64,000 bases of DNA from Desulfobaculum bizertense DSM 18034 (GTDB lineage Bacteria; Desulfobacterota; Desulfovibrionia; Desulfovibrionales; Desulfovibrionaceae): positions 1 through 64,000 of the forward strand of contig NZ_FUYA01000010.1 of assembly GCF_900167065.1 (NCBI RefSeq). The letters are read 5' to 3'. Shown one piece after another: positions 1-8,796 of the stretch; positions within the stretch are counted from its first letter, which is position 1, and each line of letters opens with the position of its first letter. The translations under genes were made by a program, and so were the position numbers. The notes beneath the pieces were generated by a model. That model did not search any database. It was not told the origin of the DNA and saw nothing but the letters and a program-made list of their open reading frames with translations.

Positions 1-156
1 TTATGCCCAACAAGTTTGAATTTCATTCACGCGAAGCGTGGAGGGAATTCAAACTCGCTGAGGATACGTAAGGGAATCATTCCCTTACGCGGGGGGTTGG
101 GGGCTGGCCCCCAATATTCCAACCCATTCCATCCAGCGCTAACGCACTAGTGCTGG
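1..156 (-). repeat. Multi-hairpin repeat element, copy R1 (cut by window edge)
   Basis: This is an inverted and truncated copy of the family described at 8797-9276. It holds the stem with a TTCG/CGAA loop around 15-52 (GAATT/AATTC-armed version), the CGTAAGGGAA/TTCCCTTACG hairpin around 67-90, the GGGGGCTGGCCCCC hairpin around 98-114 and a degenerate CCAGCGC stem around 133-156. The remaining modules would lie left of the window. It sits downstream of the tRNA-Glu terminator. Confidence 0.8.
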
Positions 157-166
157 TCACTAGGTC

Positions 167-197
167 AAAAAAAAGCTCCATACCGAAGTATGGAGCT
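167..197 (-). terminator. Rho-independent terminator after the tRNA pair
   Basis: A 9-bp stem (GCTCCATAC / GTATGGAGC) with a CGAA loop is followed on the minus strand by eight T residues. It ends the tRNA-Lys/tRNA-Glu transcript. Confidence 0.85.
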
Positions 198-210
198 TGA
201 TTTATCTAGG

Positions 211-286
211 TGGCGTCCCCAGGGGGATTTGAACCCCCGTTAACGGCGTGAGAGGCCGTCGTCCTAGGCCACTAGACGATGGGGAC
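211..286 (-). tRNA. tRNA-Glu (anticodon CTC)
   Basis: The minus strand folds into a complete cloverleaf of 76 nt. The acceptor arms GTCCCCA/TGGGGAC pair, the anticodon stem ACGGC/GCCGT encloses loop CTCTCAC (anticodon CTC, reading GAG), the T arm contains GGTTCAAATCC, and the 3' CCA is encoded. It lies 2 nt downstream of tRNA-Lys, so the two are probably co-transcribed. Confidence 0.95.
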
Positions 287-288
287 AA

Positions 289-364
289 TGGTGGGCCGTA
301 CTGGGCTCGAACCAGTGACTCTCTGCTTAAAAGGCAGATACTCTACCTGCTGAGTTAACGGCCC
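289..364 (-). tRNA. tRNA-Lys (anticodon TTT)
   Basis: The minus strand gives a 76-nt cloverleaf with acceptor GGGCCGT/ACGGCCC, anticodon stem TCTGC/GCAGA around loop CTTTTAA (anticodon TTT, reading AAA/AAG), T loop GGTTCGAGCCC and an encoded CCA. It is the first tRNA of a two-gene unit with tRNA-Glu. Confidence 0.95.
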
Positions 365-487
365 CCGTTGAGGTTGCAGTGTATAAAATCTACTGCTGAA
401 CCTGTCAAGGAATTTTCAAAAAAAATTCACATTACGAGGTTTTTCCTCATGGTGTGCGCGGCGTGTTTACGTCGTGCAGGGGAGCTT

Positions 488-1768
488 TTAGCTCAACGGG
501 CGAATAATTTCAACCCCTCCCATGTAAGGTTTCAAAATTTCAGGGATGACGATGGAGCCATCGGGCTGCTGATAGTTCTCGACGACGGCGACAAACGTAC
601 GGCCGACGGCGAGTCCTGAGCCATTGAGGGTATGAGGAAATTCGGGCTTTTTAGCGCCATTTCTGCGGAAACGCATGTTCATGCGGCGAGCCTGAAAGTC
701 TTCGCAGTTGGAGCAGGAAGAAATTTCGCGGTAGGCGTTCTGACCGGGCAGCCAGACTTCGAGGTCGTAGGTCTTGGTTGCGGAGAAGCCGATGTCGCCG
801 GTGCAGAGAGAGACGACGCGATAGTGCAGGCCGAGTTTCTGAAGGATGCTTTCGGCGTGGCCGCGCATTTCTTCGAGAGCGTCGTAGGAGTCCTCGGGCT
901 TTTCGATGCGGACCATTTCGACTTTGTGGAACTGGTGCTGCCGGATGAGTCCTTTGGTGTCCTTGCCGTAAGAGCCAGCCTCACTGCGGAAGCAGGGGGT
1001 GAATGCGGTGAATCGCATGGGCATCTGGTCTTCGGGGAGGATTTCGCCAGAGTAGAGGTTGGTCAGCGGCACTTCTGCGGTAGGGATCATGAAGTAGTCC
1101 CAGTTTTCGAGCTTGAAGAGGTCTTCCTCAAACTTGGGGAGCTGGCCGGTACCGGTCATGGTCGCGCGGTTCACCATGTAGGGAGTGATGCACTCTTCGT
1201 AGCCGTTTTCCATGGTCTGCACGTCGAGCATGAACTGGGCGAGTGCGCGTTCGAGGCGAGCGGCCCAGCCTCGATAGACGACAAAGCGGGAGCCTGCGAG
1301 CTTTGCGGAGCGCTCAAAGTCGAGTCCACCGAGTTTGGTACCGAGTTCCCAGTGTTCTTTGGGTTCAAAGTCCATAACGGGCTTTTCGCCCCAGAGAGCG
1401 ACCTGCGGGTTAGCGGTCTCATCGTTACCGATGGGGGTGGATTCGTGCGGCATGTTCGGCACGGAAAGAAGCCACTGGCGGGACTGCTCGTCGATGTCCT
1501 TGAGTTCACTGTCGAGGGCTTTGATGCGTTCGTTAACAGTGCTCATGCGCGCCATCTGTTCGCTGGCATCTTCGCCATTCTTTTTAAGCTGGCCAACGAG
1601 CTTTGAGGTCGCATTTCGTTCCGCCTTGAGGGACTCTGCTTCGGCGAGGAGTTCACGGCGTTTTTCATCGAGCTGAACAAAGGCATCAACGTCGACTTTA
1701 GCGTTGCGGTTTTTGAGAGCTTCTTTGACGCTGTCGATGTTTTTGCGAATAAATTTAATGTCGAGCAT
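488..1768 (-). CDS. serS: Seryl-tRNA synthetase
   Basis: Class II aminoacyl-tRNA synthetase charging tRNA-Ser in the cytoplasm. The 426-residue product has the typical N-terminal coiled-coil arm (about residues 30-105, rich in K/E/L) followed by the catalytic core. Motif 2 ([20 protein letters not shown]) and motif 3 (NGSGLAVGR near the C-terminus) are visible. The start at 1768 was chosen because [10 protein letters not shown] is the family N-terminus and GGAGAAG lies upstream; an in-frame extension to 1891 lacks family similarity. Length is normal for the family. It lies upstream of the tRNA pair on the same strand. Confidence 0.97.
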   Translation of the reverse strand: MLDIKFIRKNIDSVKEALKNRNAKVDVDAFVQLDEKRRELLAEAESLKAERNATSKLVGQLKKNGEDASEQMARMSTVNERIKALDSELKDIDEQSRQWLLSVPNMPHESTPIGNDETANPQVALWGEKPVMDFEPKEHWELGTKLGGLDFERSAKLAGSRFVVYRGWAARLERALAQFMLDVQTMENGYEECITPYMVNRATMTGTGQLPKFEEDLFKLENWDYFMIPTAEVPLTNLYSGEILPEDQMPMRFTAFTPCFRSEAGSYGKDTKGLIRQHQFHKVEMVRIEKPEDSYDALEEMRGHAESILQKLGLHYRVVSLCTGDIGFSATKTYDLEVWLPGQNAYREISSCSNCEDFQARRMNMRFRRNGAKKPEFPHTLNGSGLAVGRTFVAVVENYQQPDGSIVIPEILKPYMGGVEIIRPLS

Positions 1769-2005
1769 GTGTAGCTTCTCCGGCTTTGGAGGGGGCGGGC
1801 CAAGGGCGCGGGTCCCCATGCATACCGTGTTTTGGGTGCAGGAAAAAAATGAATAAAGGCGACAGGTCGAGTAACCGTGCCGCGCTTGCAAGATATAGCT
1901 GTTCCCAGCGCGTCCTGCAAGGTTCGGGGTGGGATGAACTTGGTGCAGGGCGCGCTGGGAAGGAGAGAGAAGTCGAAAATATGGAAATCTGCGGGAAACA
2001 GATTA

Positions 2006-2036
2006 TAGAAAAACGCCCCGTGTTTCACGGGGCGTT
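2006..2036 (-). terminator. Terminator of purA
   Basis: A perfect 11-bp stem AACGCCCCGTG/CACGGGGCGTT with a 3-nt loop is followed on the minus strand by TTTTTCT, just after the purA stop codon. Confidence 0.85.
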
Positions 2037-2062
2037 GGAAAGTCGCGACGAACAGGAGACGT

Positions 2063-3343
2063 TTATCTGATTATGGTCTGCTCGCGTCCGGGGCCGACAG
2101 AAACGATGTTGGCGCTGACGCCAAGCACTTCTTCGACACGCTGGACATAAGCGCGAGCATTTTCCGGAAGTTCGTCCCAAGTCTTGGCGGAAGAGATATC
2201 TTCCTTCCAGCCGGGCAGGCTTTCATAAACTGGCTCGACGTATGCGAGGCAATTTTCATCCTGCGGCGGGTAGGTGTATTCTTCGCCTTTGTACTTGTAG
2301 GCAACGCAGAGTTTGATCTCGTCGAGTCCACCGAGGACGTCGAGCTTGGTCACAGCGATGCCAGTAGGACCATTGAGGCGGACGGATTCGCGCATGACAA
2401 CGAGGTCGAGCCAGCCGCAGCGGCGGGGACGGCCTGTGGTTGCGCCGAATTCTGCGCCAACGTTCTGGAGGTGCTTTCCTGCTTCATCTTCGAGCTGTGT
2501 TGGGAAGGGACCAGCACCAACGCGGGTGGTGTATGCCTTCATAACAGCCTGAACGCGGTTCAGGCGGCTGGGAGCGCAGCCACAGCCAGCAGCAGCGTTA
2601 CCAGACACAGTGTTGGAAGAGGTCACAAAGGGGTAGGTACCGTGGTCGATATCCAGGTGAGTACCCTGAGCGCCTTCAAACAGAACGCCTTTGCCTTCGT
2701 CCATAGCGTCGCCAACGATACCACAGGTATCCTTAACGTACGCAATCATGCGTTCGGCAACAGGCTTCATTTCCTCGAAGACCTTTTCGGGGTCGAGGGC
2801 CTCGGTGCCGTACAGCGTGGTGAAAAGAGCATTCTTTTCAACGAGGGCGCGAGTGATTTTGGCCTTAAACAGGTCGAGATCGCAGAAATCCGCGGCACGG
2901 ATGCCGATACGTGCGACTTTGTCCTCATAGCAGGGGCCAATGCCACGACCGGTCGTACCGATTTTGTTTTCAGCGGACTTTGCAGACTCGCGCGCACCGT
3001 CGAGAAGTTTATGGTAGGGCATGATGATGTGGGTCTTTTTGCTCACCATGAGGCGAGCAGGCTCCACATTGATGCCTTTCTCGTTAAGCTTATCGACTTC
3101 TTCAAGGAAAACAACGGGGTCGAGGACCACGCCATTTCCGATGACACAGGTCTTTTCCTGATGCAGTATGCCGGAGGGGATAAGATGGAGAATGTGCTGT
3201 TCTCCATTCACAACAAGGGTGTGTCCGGCGTTGTTTCCGCCCTGGAAACGTACAATAAGATCTGCACTTTCTGTGAGCAGGTCGACGATTTTTCCCTTCC
3301 CCTCGTCTCCCCACTGGGCGCCCATTACAACGACATTTGACAT
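2063..3343 (-). CDS. purA: Adenylosuccinate synthetase
   Basis: Catalyses the GTP-dependent joining of aspartate to IMP, the first committed step to AMP. The 426-residue protein begins with the signature [16 protein letters not shown] (GTP/IMP site). It carries GNNAGHT, the [14 protein letters not shown] motif and VGAGPFPTQ. The start at 3343 follows GAAGGAGAGAGAA; the longer in-frame ORF has 23 extra non-family residues. It is transcribed alone and ends at its own terminator. Two other purine genes, the separated halves of PurH, lie in this window. Confidence 0.97.
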   Translation of the reverse strand: MSNVVVMGAQWGDEGKGKIVDLLTESADLIVRFQGGNNAGHTLVVNGEQHILHLIPSGILHQEKTCVIGNGVVLDPVVFLEEVDKLNEKGINVEPARLMVSKKTHIIMPYHKLLDGARESAKSAENKIGTTGRGIGPCYEDKVARIGIRAADFCDLDLFKAKITRALVEKNALFTTLYGTEALDPEKVFEEMKPVAERMIAYVKDTCGIVGDAMDEGKGVLFEGAQGTHLDIDHGTYPFVTSSNTVSGNAAAGCGCAPSRLNRVQAVMKAYTTRVGAGPFPTQLEDEAGKHLQNVGAEFGATTGRPRRCGWLDLVVMRESVRLNGPTGIAVTKLDVLGGLDEIKLCVAYKYKGEEYTYPPQDENCLAYVEPVYESLPGWKEDISSAKTWDELPENARAYVQRVEEVLGVSANIVSVGPGREQTIIR

Positions 3344-3494
3344 TTCTCTCTCCTTCTGTAAGAAGCGCAACTTTCCGCGCGCTTTTATTGCCGATTTGAC
3401 GGCAAAAGGCATTCCTACCTAAAAAACGCTTTCGACAAAGTCAACACACTGCATTAAGAATGCAGGCAGGTTTTTTGCTTGTTCGTTCTGGAGG

Positions 3495-4913
3495 ATGGAG
3501 GCTATGACAATACCCGGAAAAAAATCTGCGCGGTCAGGAAAATACGTTTTAGGCGTCATTTTTCTGATTTTGGCAGTCCAGGTTGCTTTAACCTGGAAGC
3601 TGCGCCATGCTGCGGTCTCACCGCTCCTCCGGGTTGTTGCCCCTTCTTCACAATGGATGGAAGGAAGCCTCTCGCCATACGGCCCTGGCTTTGAGCAAGA
3701 ACTTTTAAATAGATTTTGTCAAGAAAATGGAATGCGCTGGGAATGGGAAAAAGCGGATTCCTGGGACGAGGCCTGGGAGATGGTTCGTAATGGAAAAGCG
3801 GACCTGATCATTGGCCTTGGCGCACAGCCGCCCAAGAACATGGATGTTTCTCTTGTTGTTGGTCCTGCGTATGCCCGGTTTGACCCGCTTCTGGTGCGGG
3901 CCAAGGGCAGTTCTCCTTCGACAGGGGATTGTGGAAAGGTTATTGTGGCGTCCAACGCCGACCTTGATTCTCTTTCCCTGCCTGCCAACGATTCTGGCTG
4001 CGCTCCCACACCCGTGGTGCCAGAAGACGTTTCACTTCGCTCCGTGCTCGATTCTTTGAGCAAAGATGGTCTGTCTACCGCTTTGGTAGACAGTGGGCGA
4101 TACCGCTTGCTTCAACCTTTTTACTCGCAGCTCACCACAGAATCGCGACTCAGCGGCTCGGTTGAGTATCGGTGGTTCTGGAGTGAACGCTCCAAAGAAC
4201 TGTCGCGTGCGCTGGTCGATTTTTGGGCCAGAACTCTGGACAGCCCAGCGTACAAAGACATTTATGACCGCTACTTTGGCTTTTTGCCAGAGCGAACAGA
4301 TCCGTATGAGATGCGGCATTTTATGCGCACGCTCAAAAGAAAGCTCCCCACCTATGAGGAGCAGATTCTTTTGTCGGCAAGTAAATACGGCATTGATCCG
4401 CTTTTGCTCGTTGCTGTCATTTATCAAGAATCGCACTTCAATTCGCGCGCCAAAAGTAAAACCGGCGTACGCGGACTGATGCAGCTGACTATTCGCACCG
4501 CAAAGGAGCTTGGAGTCAACCGCAATAATCCGTTTGATAGCATTGAAGGTGGTGCAGCGTATTTGGCGAGTTTATTTGAACGGTTTGAAGGAACAGGTCT
4601 CACCCCTGCTGACCAGTGGTTTTTTGCCCTTGCTGCCTATAACAGGGGGCGGGGTCATGTGCTGGATGCCATGACCCTTGCCAAAGCCCAGGGTGGTTCG
4701 GGCAGGACGTGGCGCGAGCTTAAGGATGTGTTCCCAAAGCTCTCGTATGCAAAGTACTACCGGAATTCAAAGTATGGCTATACTCGAGGCTTCGAGGTTG
4801 TTCATTACGTAGAAAAAATTCGATATTTTTACTACGTGCTGAACGGTTTAGTCGTTCTTTCGCGGCCGGAAGCGCAACAGCTTGCAATGCTCGTTGGACC
4901 CTCGCTGCTCTGA
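3495..4913 (+). CDS. mltF: Membrane-bound lytic transglycosylase F-like protein
   Basis: Predicted to cleave peptidoglycan glycan strands from the outer face of a membrane. One hydrophobic segment lies near residues 19-37. A solute-binding (SBP_bac_3-like) domain covers about 50-260, and a C-terminal SLT domain about 285-430 includes the catalytic-site pattern QESHFNSRAKSKTGVRGLMQL (E as general acid) and AAYNRG. This two-domain order is the MltF architecture. ATG at 3495 or 3504 could start translation; the second has better spaced GGAGGA. The 3' end overlaps the convergent ORF at 4848-5192 by 66 bp. Confidence 0.85.
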   Translation: MEAMTIPGKKSARSGKYVLGVIFLILAVQVALTWKLRHAAVSPLLRVVAPSSQWMEGSLSPYGPGFEQELLNRFCQENGMRWEWEKADSWDEAWEMVRNGKADLIIGLGAQPPKNMDVSLVVGPAYARFDPLLVRAKGSSPSTGDCGKVIVASNADLDSLSLPANDSGCAPTPVVPEDVSLRSVLDSLSKDGLSTALVDSGRYRLLQPFYSQLTTESRLSGSVEYRWFWSERSKELSRALVDFWARTLDSPAYKDIYDRYFGFLPERTDPYEMRHFMRTLKRKLPTYEEQILLSASKYGIDPLLLVAVIYQESHFNSRAKSKTGVRGLMQLTIRTAKELGVNRNNPFDSIEGGAAYLASLFERFEGTGLTPADQWFFALAAYNRGRGHVLDAMTLAKAQGGSGRTWRELKDVFPKLSYAKYYRNSKYGYTRGFEVVHYVEKIRYFYYVLNGLVVLSRPEAQQLAMLVGPSLL

Positions 4914-5192
4914 GGGCGTGCTTGCTCTGCGCGCAAACGGATTGTCCAGCTCCTCTGTTTTTGGGGCCGGAGCATCATTATCCGGGGTGGACATCTCTTT
5001 CCAGTGGAAGTTGAAAAGCTGGTTCTTGAACCGCACAGCCTGAATCATGCTCAGGATGATAACGGCTTCTTCCCACTGCTGAGTAGGTTCATACGCTTCC
5101 ACCTTTTTTGCATACTTGTCCCAAAGTGAAGTCAATGAGGCTTCATCGTAGGCGAGAAGCTGACGAGCCATTTTGCTGAGCGCCTTGTCCAC
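4848..5192 (-). CDS. Hypothetical protein, convergent with mltF
   Basis: I do not recognise a family. The product of about 114 residues has a well-ordered, probably helical N-terminal two thirds (repeated W/Y/K-rich segments such as SLWDKYAKKVEAYEPTQQWE and MIQAVRFKNQLFNFHW) and a basic, low-complexity tail. GTG at 5192 is preceded by GGAG with 6-nt spacing; ATG at 5171 and a longer ORF to 5279 are alternatives. Its tail overlaps the mltF 3' end by 66 bp, so the overlapping C-terminus is less certain than the core. It diverges from the AICAR transformylase gene. Confidence 0.55.
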   Translation of the reverse strand: MDKALSKMARQLLAYDEASLTSLWDKYAKKVEAYEPTQQWEEAVIILSMIQAVRFKNQLFNFHWKEMSTPDNDAPAPKTEELDNPFARRASTPSEQRGSNEHCKLLRFRPRKND

Positions 5193-5311
5193 GTTGTTCT
5201 CCAGATTGTGTGTTTTAATGTAACTGTCGCAAGGGGATTTCTCTAAATTGCCCCCTGCGCGGCGGTATGGTAACAGCACTTTTTCACCACGTAAATCTGA
5301 GGATTTCAGCC

Positions 5312-6586
5312 ATGAGCGATCTGAAAAAAATGTATCGAACCCTGACCCATGATCCCTTCCCGAACGAGATGACCCTCACCCTCGGGGATCAGAAACTGAC
5401 CTTCCGCAAGCGCACCTGGGAGATCGAAGGGGAAGAAAAAGGACTTCGGTACGGTGAAAACCCCGATCAGCCTGCTGCTCTCTTTGAGCTTGCTGACGGA
5501 AGCCTCGAACTCGAAGGCGTTGCCTTTCGGGCCGCAGGCGAGGGCCTTGTCTCTGCGCTGACAGAAGAGCACATGCTCCAGGCAGGCAAGCACCCCGGCA
5601 AAATCAACATGACCGACGTTGATAACGCCATGAATATTTTGCAGTACCTCACTGCCAAGCCCGCTGCGGTTATCCTCAAGCACAACAACCCTTGTGGTGC
5701 CGCATGGACTGACGAAGGCGTCGCAGTCGCCCTTGAGCGTGCATTCCGCTCGGACCGTATCGCCGCCTTTGGTGGAGCCGTCGTGGTGAACCGTCCTCTG
5801 GACGAAAAAACGGCAGAAATCATCAACTCCGCCTACTTTGAGGTCGTGGCCGCTCCTTCGTATGAAGGTCGTGCTCTCGAAATTTTGAAGGGACGAAAGA
5901 ATCTCCGTATTCTTGAAATTCCCGGTCTCTCCGAGTTGGAAAAGCTCGTTGGTACTCCGTTCCTCGATCTGAAATCCCTGACGGACGGTGGCATTGTTGC
6001 CCAGCTGTCTTTCCGGAACCGCATCCTGAGCGTAGAAGACTTTATTCCCGCTGAGGCAGAAAAGGACGGTAATCACTTTATTGCCCGCAAGCCCACCAGT
6101 GCAGAAGCAGAAGACCTGCTTTTTGCCTGGGGTGTCGAAGCTGGCGTGACCTCCAACTCCGTGATCTTCGTTAAGGACGGCGTCACAACTGCTATCGGTA
6201 CTGGCGAACAGGACCGTGTTGGCTGTGCCGAACTGACGATTCACAAGGCATACACCAAGTATGCTGACCTGCTCTGTTTTGATGAAAATGGCTGCTCTCT
6301 CTACGAGCTGAAGCTGAAAGCAAAAACTGACGAAGCTGCTGCTAAAACTCTTGCAGACATTGAAGCCCGCACCAAAGAAGCAAAGGCTGGACTCAAAGGC
6401 TCTGTCCTTGTTTCCGACGGCTTCTTCCCCTTCCGCGATGGTGTCGACGTGGTCATGGCCGAAGGCGTGACCGCTATTGCCCAGCCCGGCGGTTCCATCC
6501 GCGACTGGGAAGTCATCACCGCCGTGAACGAGGCATCGCCTCAGGTCGCAATGGTCTTTACAGGCCAGCGGTCCTTCAAGCACTAA
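5312..6586 (+). CDS. purH: Stand-alone AICAR transformylase (PurH C-terminal half)
   Basis: Transfers a formyl group from 10-formyl-THF to AICAR, the penultimate step of IMP synthesis. The 424-residue protein matches only the formyltransferase half of PurH. RYGENPDQ corresponds to the RYG-NPHQ motif, and VILKHNNPCGAA contains the active-site K-H pair. TSNSVIFV, GTGEQDR and SDGFFPFRDGVD are further family motifs. The MGS-like cyclohydrolase domain is absent and is encoded separately at 14444-15043. The start at 5312 follows GAGG; the ORF upstream to 5267 lacks similarity. Confidence 0.93.
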   Translation: MSDLKKMYRTLTHDPFPNEMTLTLGDQKLTFRKRTWEIEGEEKGLRYGENPDQPAALFELADGSLELEGVAFRAAGEGLVSALTEEHMLQAGKHPGKINMTDVDNAMNILQYLTAKPAAVILKHNNPCGAAWTDEGVAVALERAFRSDRIAAFGGAVVVNRPLDEKTAEIINSAYFEVVAAPSYEGRALEILKGRKNLRILEIPGLSELEKLVGTPFLDLKSLTDGGIVAQLSFRNRILSVEDFIPAEAEKDGNHFIARKPTSAEAEDLLFAWGVEAGVTSNSVIFVKDGVTTAIGTGEQDRVGCAELTIHKAYTKYADLLCFDENGCSLYELKLKAKTDEAAAKTLADIEARTKEAKAGLKGSVLVSDGFFPFRDGVDVVMAEGVTAIAQPGGSIRDWEVITAVNEASPQVAMVFTGQRSFKH

Positions 6587-6593
6587 GTGAGTT

Positions 6594-6628
6594 AGGGGCG
6601 CTGCCGCAGGGTATGCGCCCCTTTTTTC
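6594..6628 (+). terminator. Terminator after AICAR transformylase
   Basis: GGGGCGC pairs with GCGCCCC around a 13-nt loop, followed by TTTTTT. Confidence 0.8.
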
Positions 6629-6750
6629 TTGGTGTTGCGCCTGCGTTATAATTGTGCCGCATCCTGCGGTGTGGCGCTGCATACTGGACTGAGCCTCACC
6701 GTGGCAGCAAAGGTCTTCCGGTTATGCAGCCCTGAAGGTAAAAGGAACTT

Positions 6751-8796
6751 ATGACTTCTCCCATTGTTCGGTGCCCCTCTATTGGGTGCATTGTTGAGCT
6801 TATGCACAGCAACAAGCCGCTTTTGGCTTGGGTGCTCGAAGAGCAGAATAACAGGTTTCGCGTTCTGACCATTAATCGGCGCGAAATGAAACTTCCGGCT
6901 GCTCGCCTTTTGCCGTGGTCTGGACCTGCTGCTTCTGCTGATTTGAACCGCGAGGAAATCATGGAGCGCTTGCGCAGCCATGAAGAACGCCGCGTTCAGC
7001 TCATTTCTGAAATCGACCCTGCTGAAATTTGGAATTTTTCTCAGGGAGAAGTGGAAAGAGCATCAAGTGAATGGTTTGCCGGGCTGTTATGGAATGAGCC
7101 GGACATTGACCAGATCGCTGCAATGGGCCGCGTTTTGCTGGAGCACAAGAGCCACTTTAAATTTACTTCACCAGACTTTGAGGTCTTCCCTGAGGAAGTC
7201 GTGGAAAAACGGCTTCGGGAACAGGCCATTCGTGAGGAACGGGAGAAGATTGCCGCAGTTGGTCAGAAGTTTTTTCAGGCCCTGTGGAATGCCCGCACCA
7301 AGTCTCTGCCTGCGCCCAAGTGCGAGGAGGAGATGGTGCAGAAGCTTCGTGACGTGCTCTTTGCCGGCATGGTTGAGAACTCCAGCGATCCAGATTTCAG
7401 CATCTGGAATTCCCTGAAAAAAGGCCTGCCAGACACTCCGCACCTTGCACTCCTTCTTGCCCAGACATGGGGCATTGTTCCCGCCCATTACAACGTTCAG
7501 CTTTTGCAGGAAGGCTACGACTGGGGCGACGAGTGGGGCGCTGAGTATGCAGAGGACATCGCCGACCTGAAAGAAAAATTTGCGCAGGAAGAGCGCGAGC
7601 CAGAAGCGACACCCTTTGTCAGCATTGACTCCGCATCGACCCGCGATATTGATGACGCATTTTATATCACTCAGCTCGAAGACGGCACGCTTCGGCTTCA
7701 GGTGGCCCTTGCCTGCCCCTGTCTGAACTGGGAATTCGAGTCCCGTTTTGACCGCGCAATTCGTGACCGCGCCAGCAGTCTCTATTTGCCCGAAGGCACC
7801 AGCCACATGCTTCCGGAAACTCTCGGGCTTGGCCTATACAGCCTTTTAGAGGGTGAAGCCCGTCCCGCACTTATTGCAGATTTTCTCATTAAGCCCACTG
7901 GCGAAGTGATGAGCATGACCCCTCGTCACGCATGGGTGCGTCTTGCCTCCAACACGACGTATGAAACTGTCGAAGCCGCTCTTGAGGATGGTACTGCCGC
8001 GAAGCATTTCGTTCTCGCTGCCGAGCTTGGCAAGGCCCTTCGCGATCAGCGCATTGCCGCTGGTGCCGTTATTTTGCAGCGGCCTGATCCCAAGATTGTT
8101 CTCGAAGGCGAAGGCGACGACACGCGCGTTTCCATTGTGCATCACGCCGAAACTCCCAAGGCTCAGCTCCTTGTGAGTGAATTCATGATTTTAGCGAACT
8201 CCGCCCTTGGGCACTGGGCTAACGAGCGCAGCATCCCTCTCTTATATCGCACGCAGGATGTCACCTTCCCCGGTGACGCCGTCGGCATTTGGGAGGCTCC
8301 CGAGGAAACCTATCGCGTGGTGCGGCACATGGCACCAACATGTCTTGAGGTTGAGCCAAAGCGGCATGCAACGCTCGCCGTCACTGCCTACAGTCCCATT
8401 ACCTCGCCCTTGCGCCGCTATGTCGACCTGCTCAACATGTCGCAGGTGACAACCTATTTGCGGAACGATGCCCCCGACATTGACGCCGAGCGTCTTCTCC
8501 GCATGGTGCCTCTCATTGTCGCGCGCGTCGAAGCCGTTGGGCGGCTTCAGCGCTATCGGCCGCGGTACTGGAAGCTCGTTTATTTTAGTCAGCGGAAGCA
8601 CGAATTCTTTTCCAGTGTCGTCGTCGACGACGGGCCGCTCGTTACTGTGGCGTTGCCTCAGGAACAGCTCTATTTACGCGCACCGCAGCGACTCTTTGGT
8701 GAAAAAATCTACCCCGGTCAGCATTTCGCTATCCGGCTCAACAAAATCAATCCCCTTCTTAATGAAATCCGCATTGTCGAGGCATTAGAAGAGTAG
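6751..8796 (+). CDS. RNase II/R family 3'-5' exoribonuclease
   Basis: A 681-residue RNB-family exoribonuclease that degrades RNA from 3' ends. The RNB domain (about 280-600) includes SIDSASTRDIDDAF, holding the aspartates that bind catalytic metals, and VSEFMILANSALGHWANERSIPLLYRTQ and SPLRRYVDLLNMSQV. The N-terminal 270 residues do not show clear cold-shock motifs, and there is no long basic S1 tail, so it is an atypical RNase II-like protein rather than a standard Rnr. AAAGGAAC precedes the ATG. A TATAAT box at 6647-6652 may belong to its promoter, giving a leader near 90 nt. Confidence 0.85.
   Translation: MTSPIVRCPSIGCIVELMHSNKPLLAWVLEEQNNRFRVLTINRREMKLPAARLLPWSGPAASADLNREEIMERLRSHEERRVQLISEIDPAEIWNFSQGEVERASSEWFAGLLWNEPDIDQIAAMGRVLLEHKSHFKFTSPDFEVFPEEVVEKRLREQAIREEREKIAAVGQKFFQALWNARTKSLPAPKCEEEMVQKLRDVLFAGMVENSSDPDFSIWNSLKKGLPDTPHLALLLAQTWGIVPAHYNVQLLQEGYDWGDEWGAEYAEDIADLKEKFAQEEREPEATPFVSIDSASTRDIDDAFYITQLEDGTLRLQVALACPCLNWEFESRFDRAIRDRASSLYLPEGTSHMLPETLGLGLYSLLEGEARPALIADFLIKPTGEVMSMTPRHAWVRLASNTTYETVEAALEDGTAAKHFVLAAELGKALRDQRIAAGAVILQRPDPKIVLEGEGDDTRVSIVHHAETPKAQLLVSEFMILANSALGHWANERSIPLLYRTQDVTFPGDAVGIWEAPEETYRVVRHMAPTCLEVEPKRHATLAVTAYSPITSPLRRYVDLLNMSQVTTYLRNDAPDIDAERLLRMVPLIVARVEAVGRLQRYRPRYWKLVYFSQRKHEFFSSVVVDDGPLVTVALPQEQLYLRAPQRLFGEKIYPGQHFAIRLNKINPLLNEIRIVEALEE

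Noticed and set aside
632-1606. Long ORFs on the strand opposite serS, purA, the AICAR transformylase, the FliF/FliG region and hydA
   Set aside because: They are antisense shadows of well-identified genes, with no family-like sequence.
1769-2005. T-box leader upstream of serS
   Set aside because: No T-box core sequence or specifier-loop pattern, and these are rare in this group.
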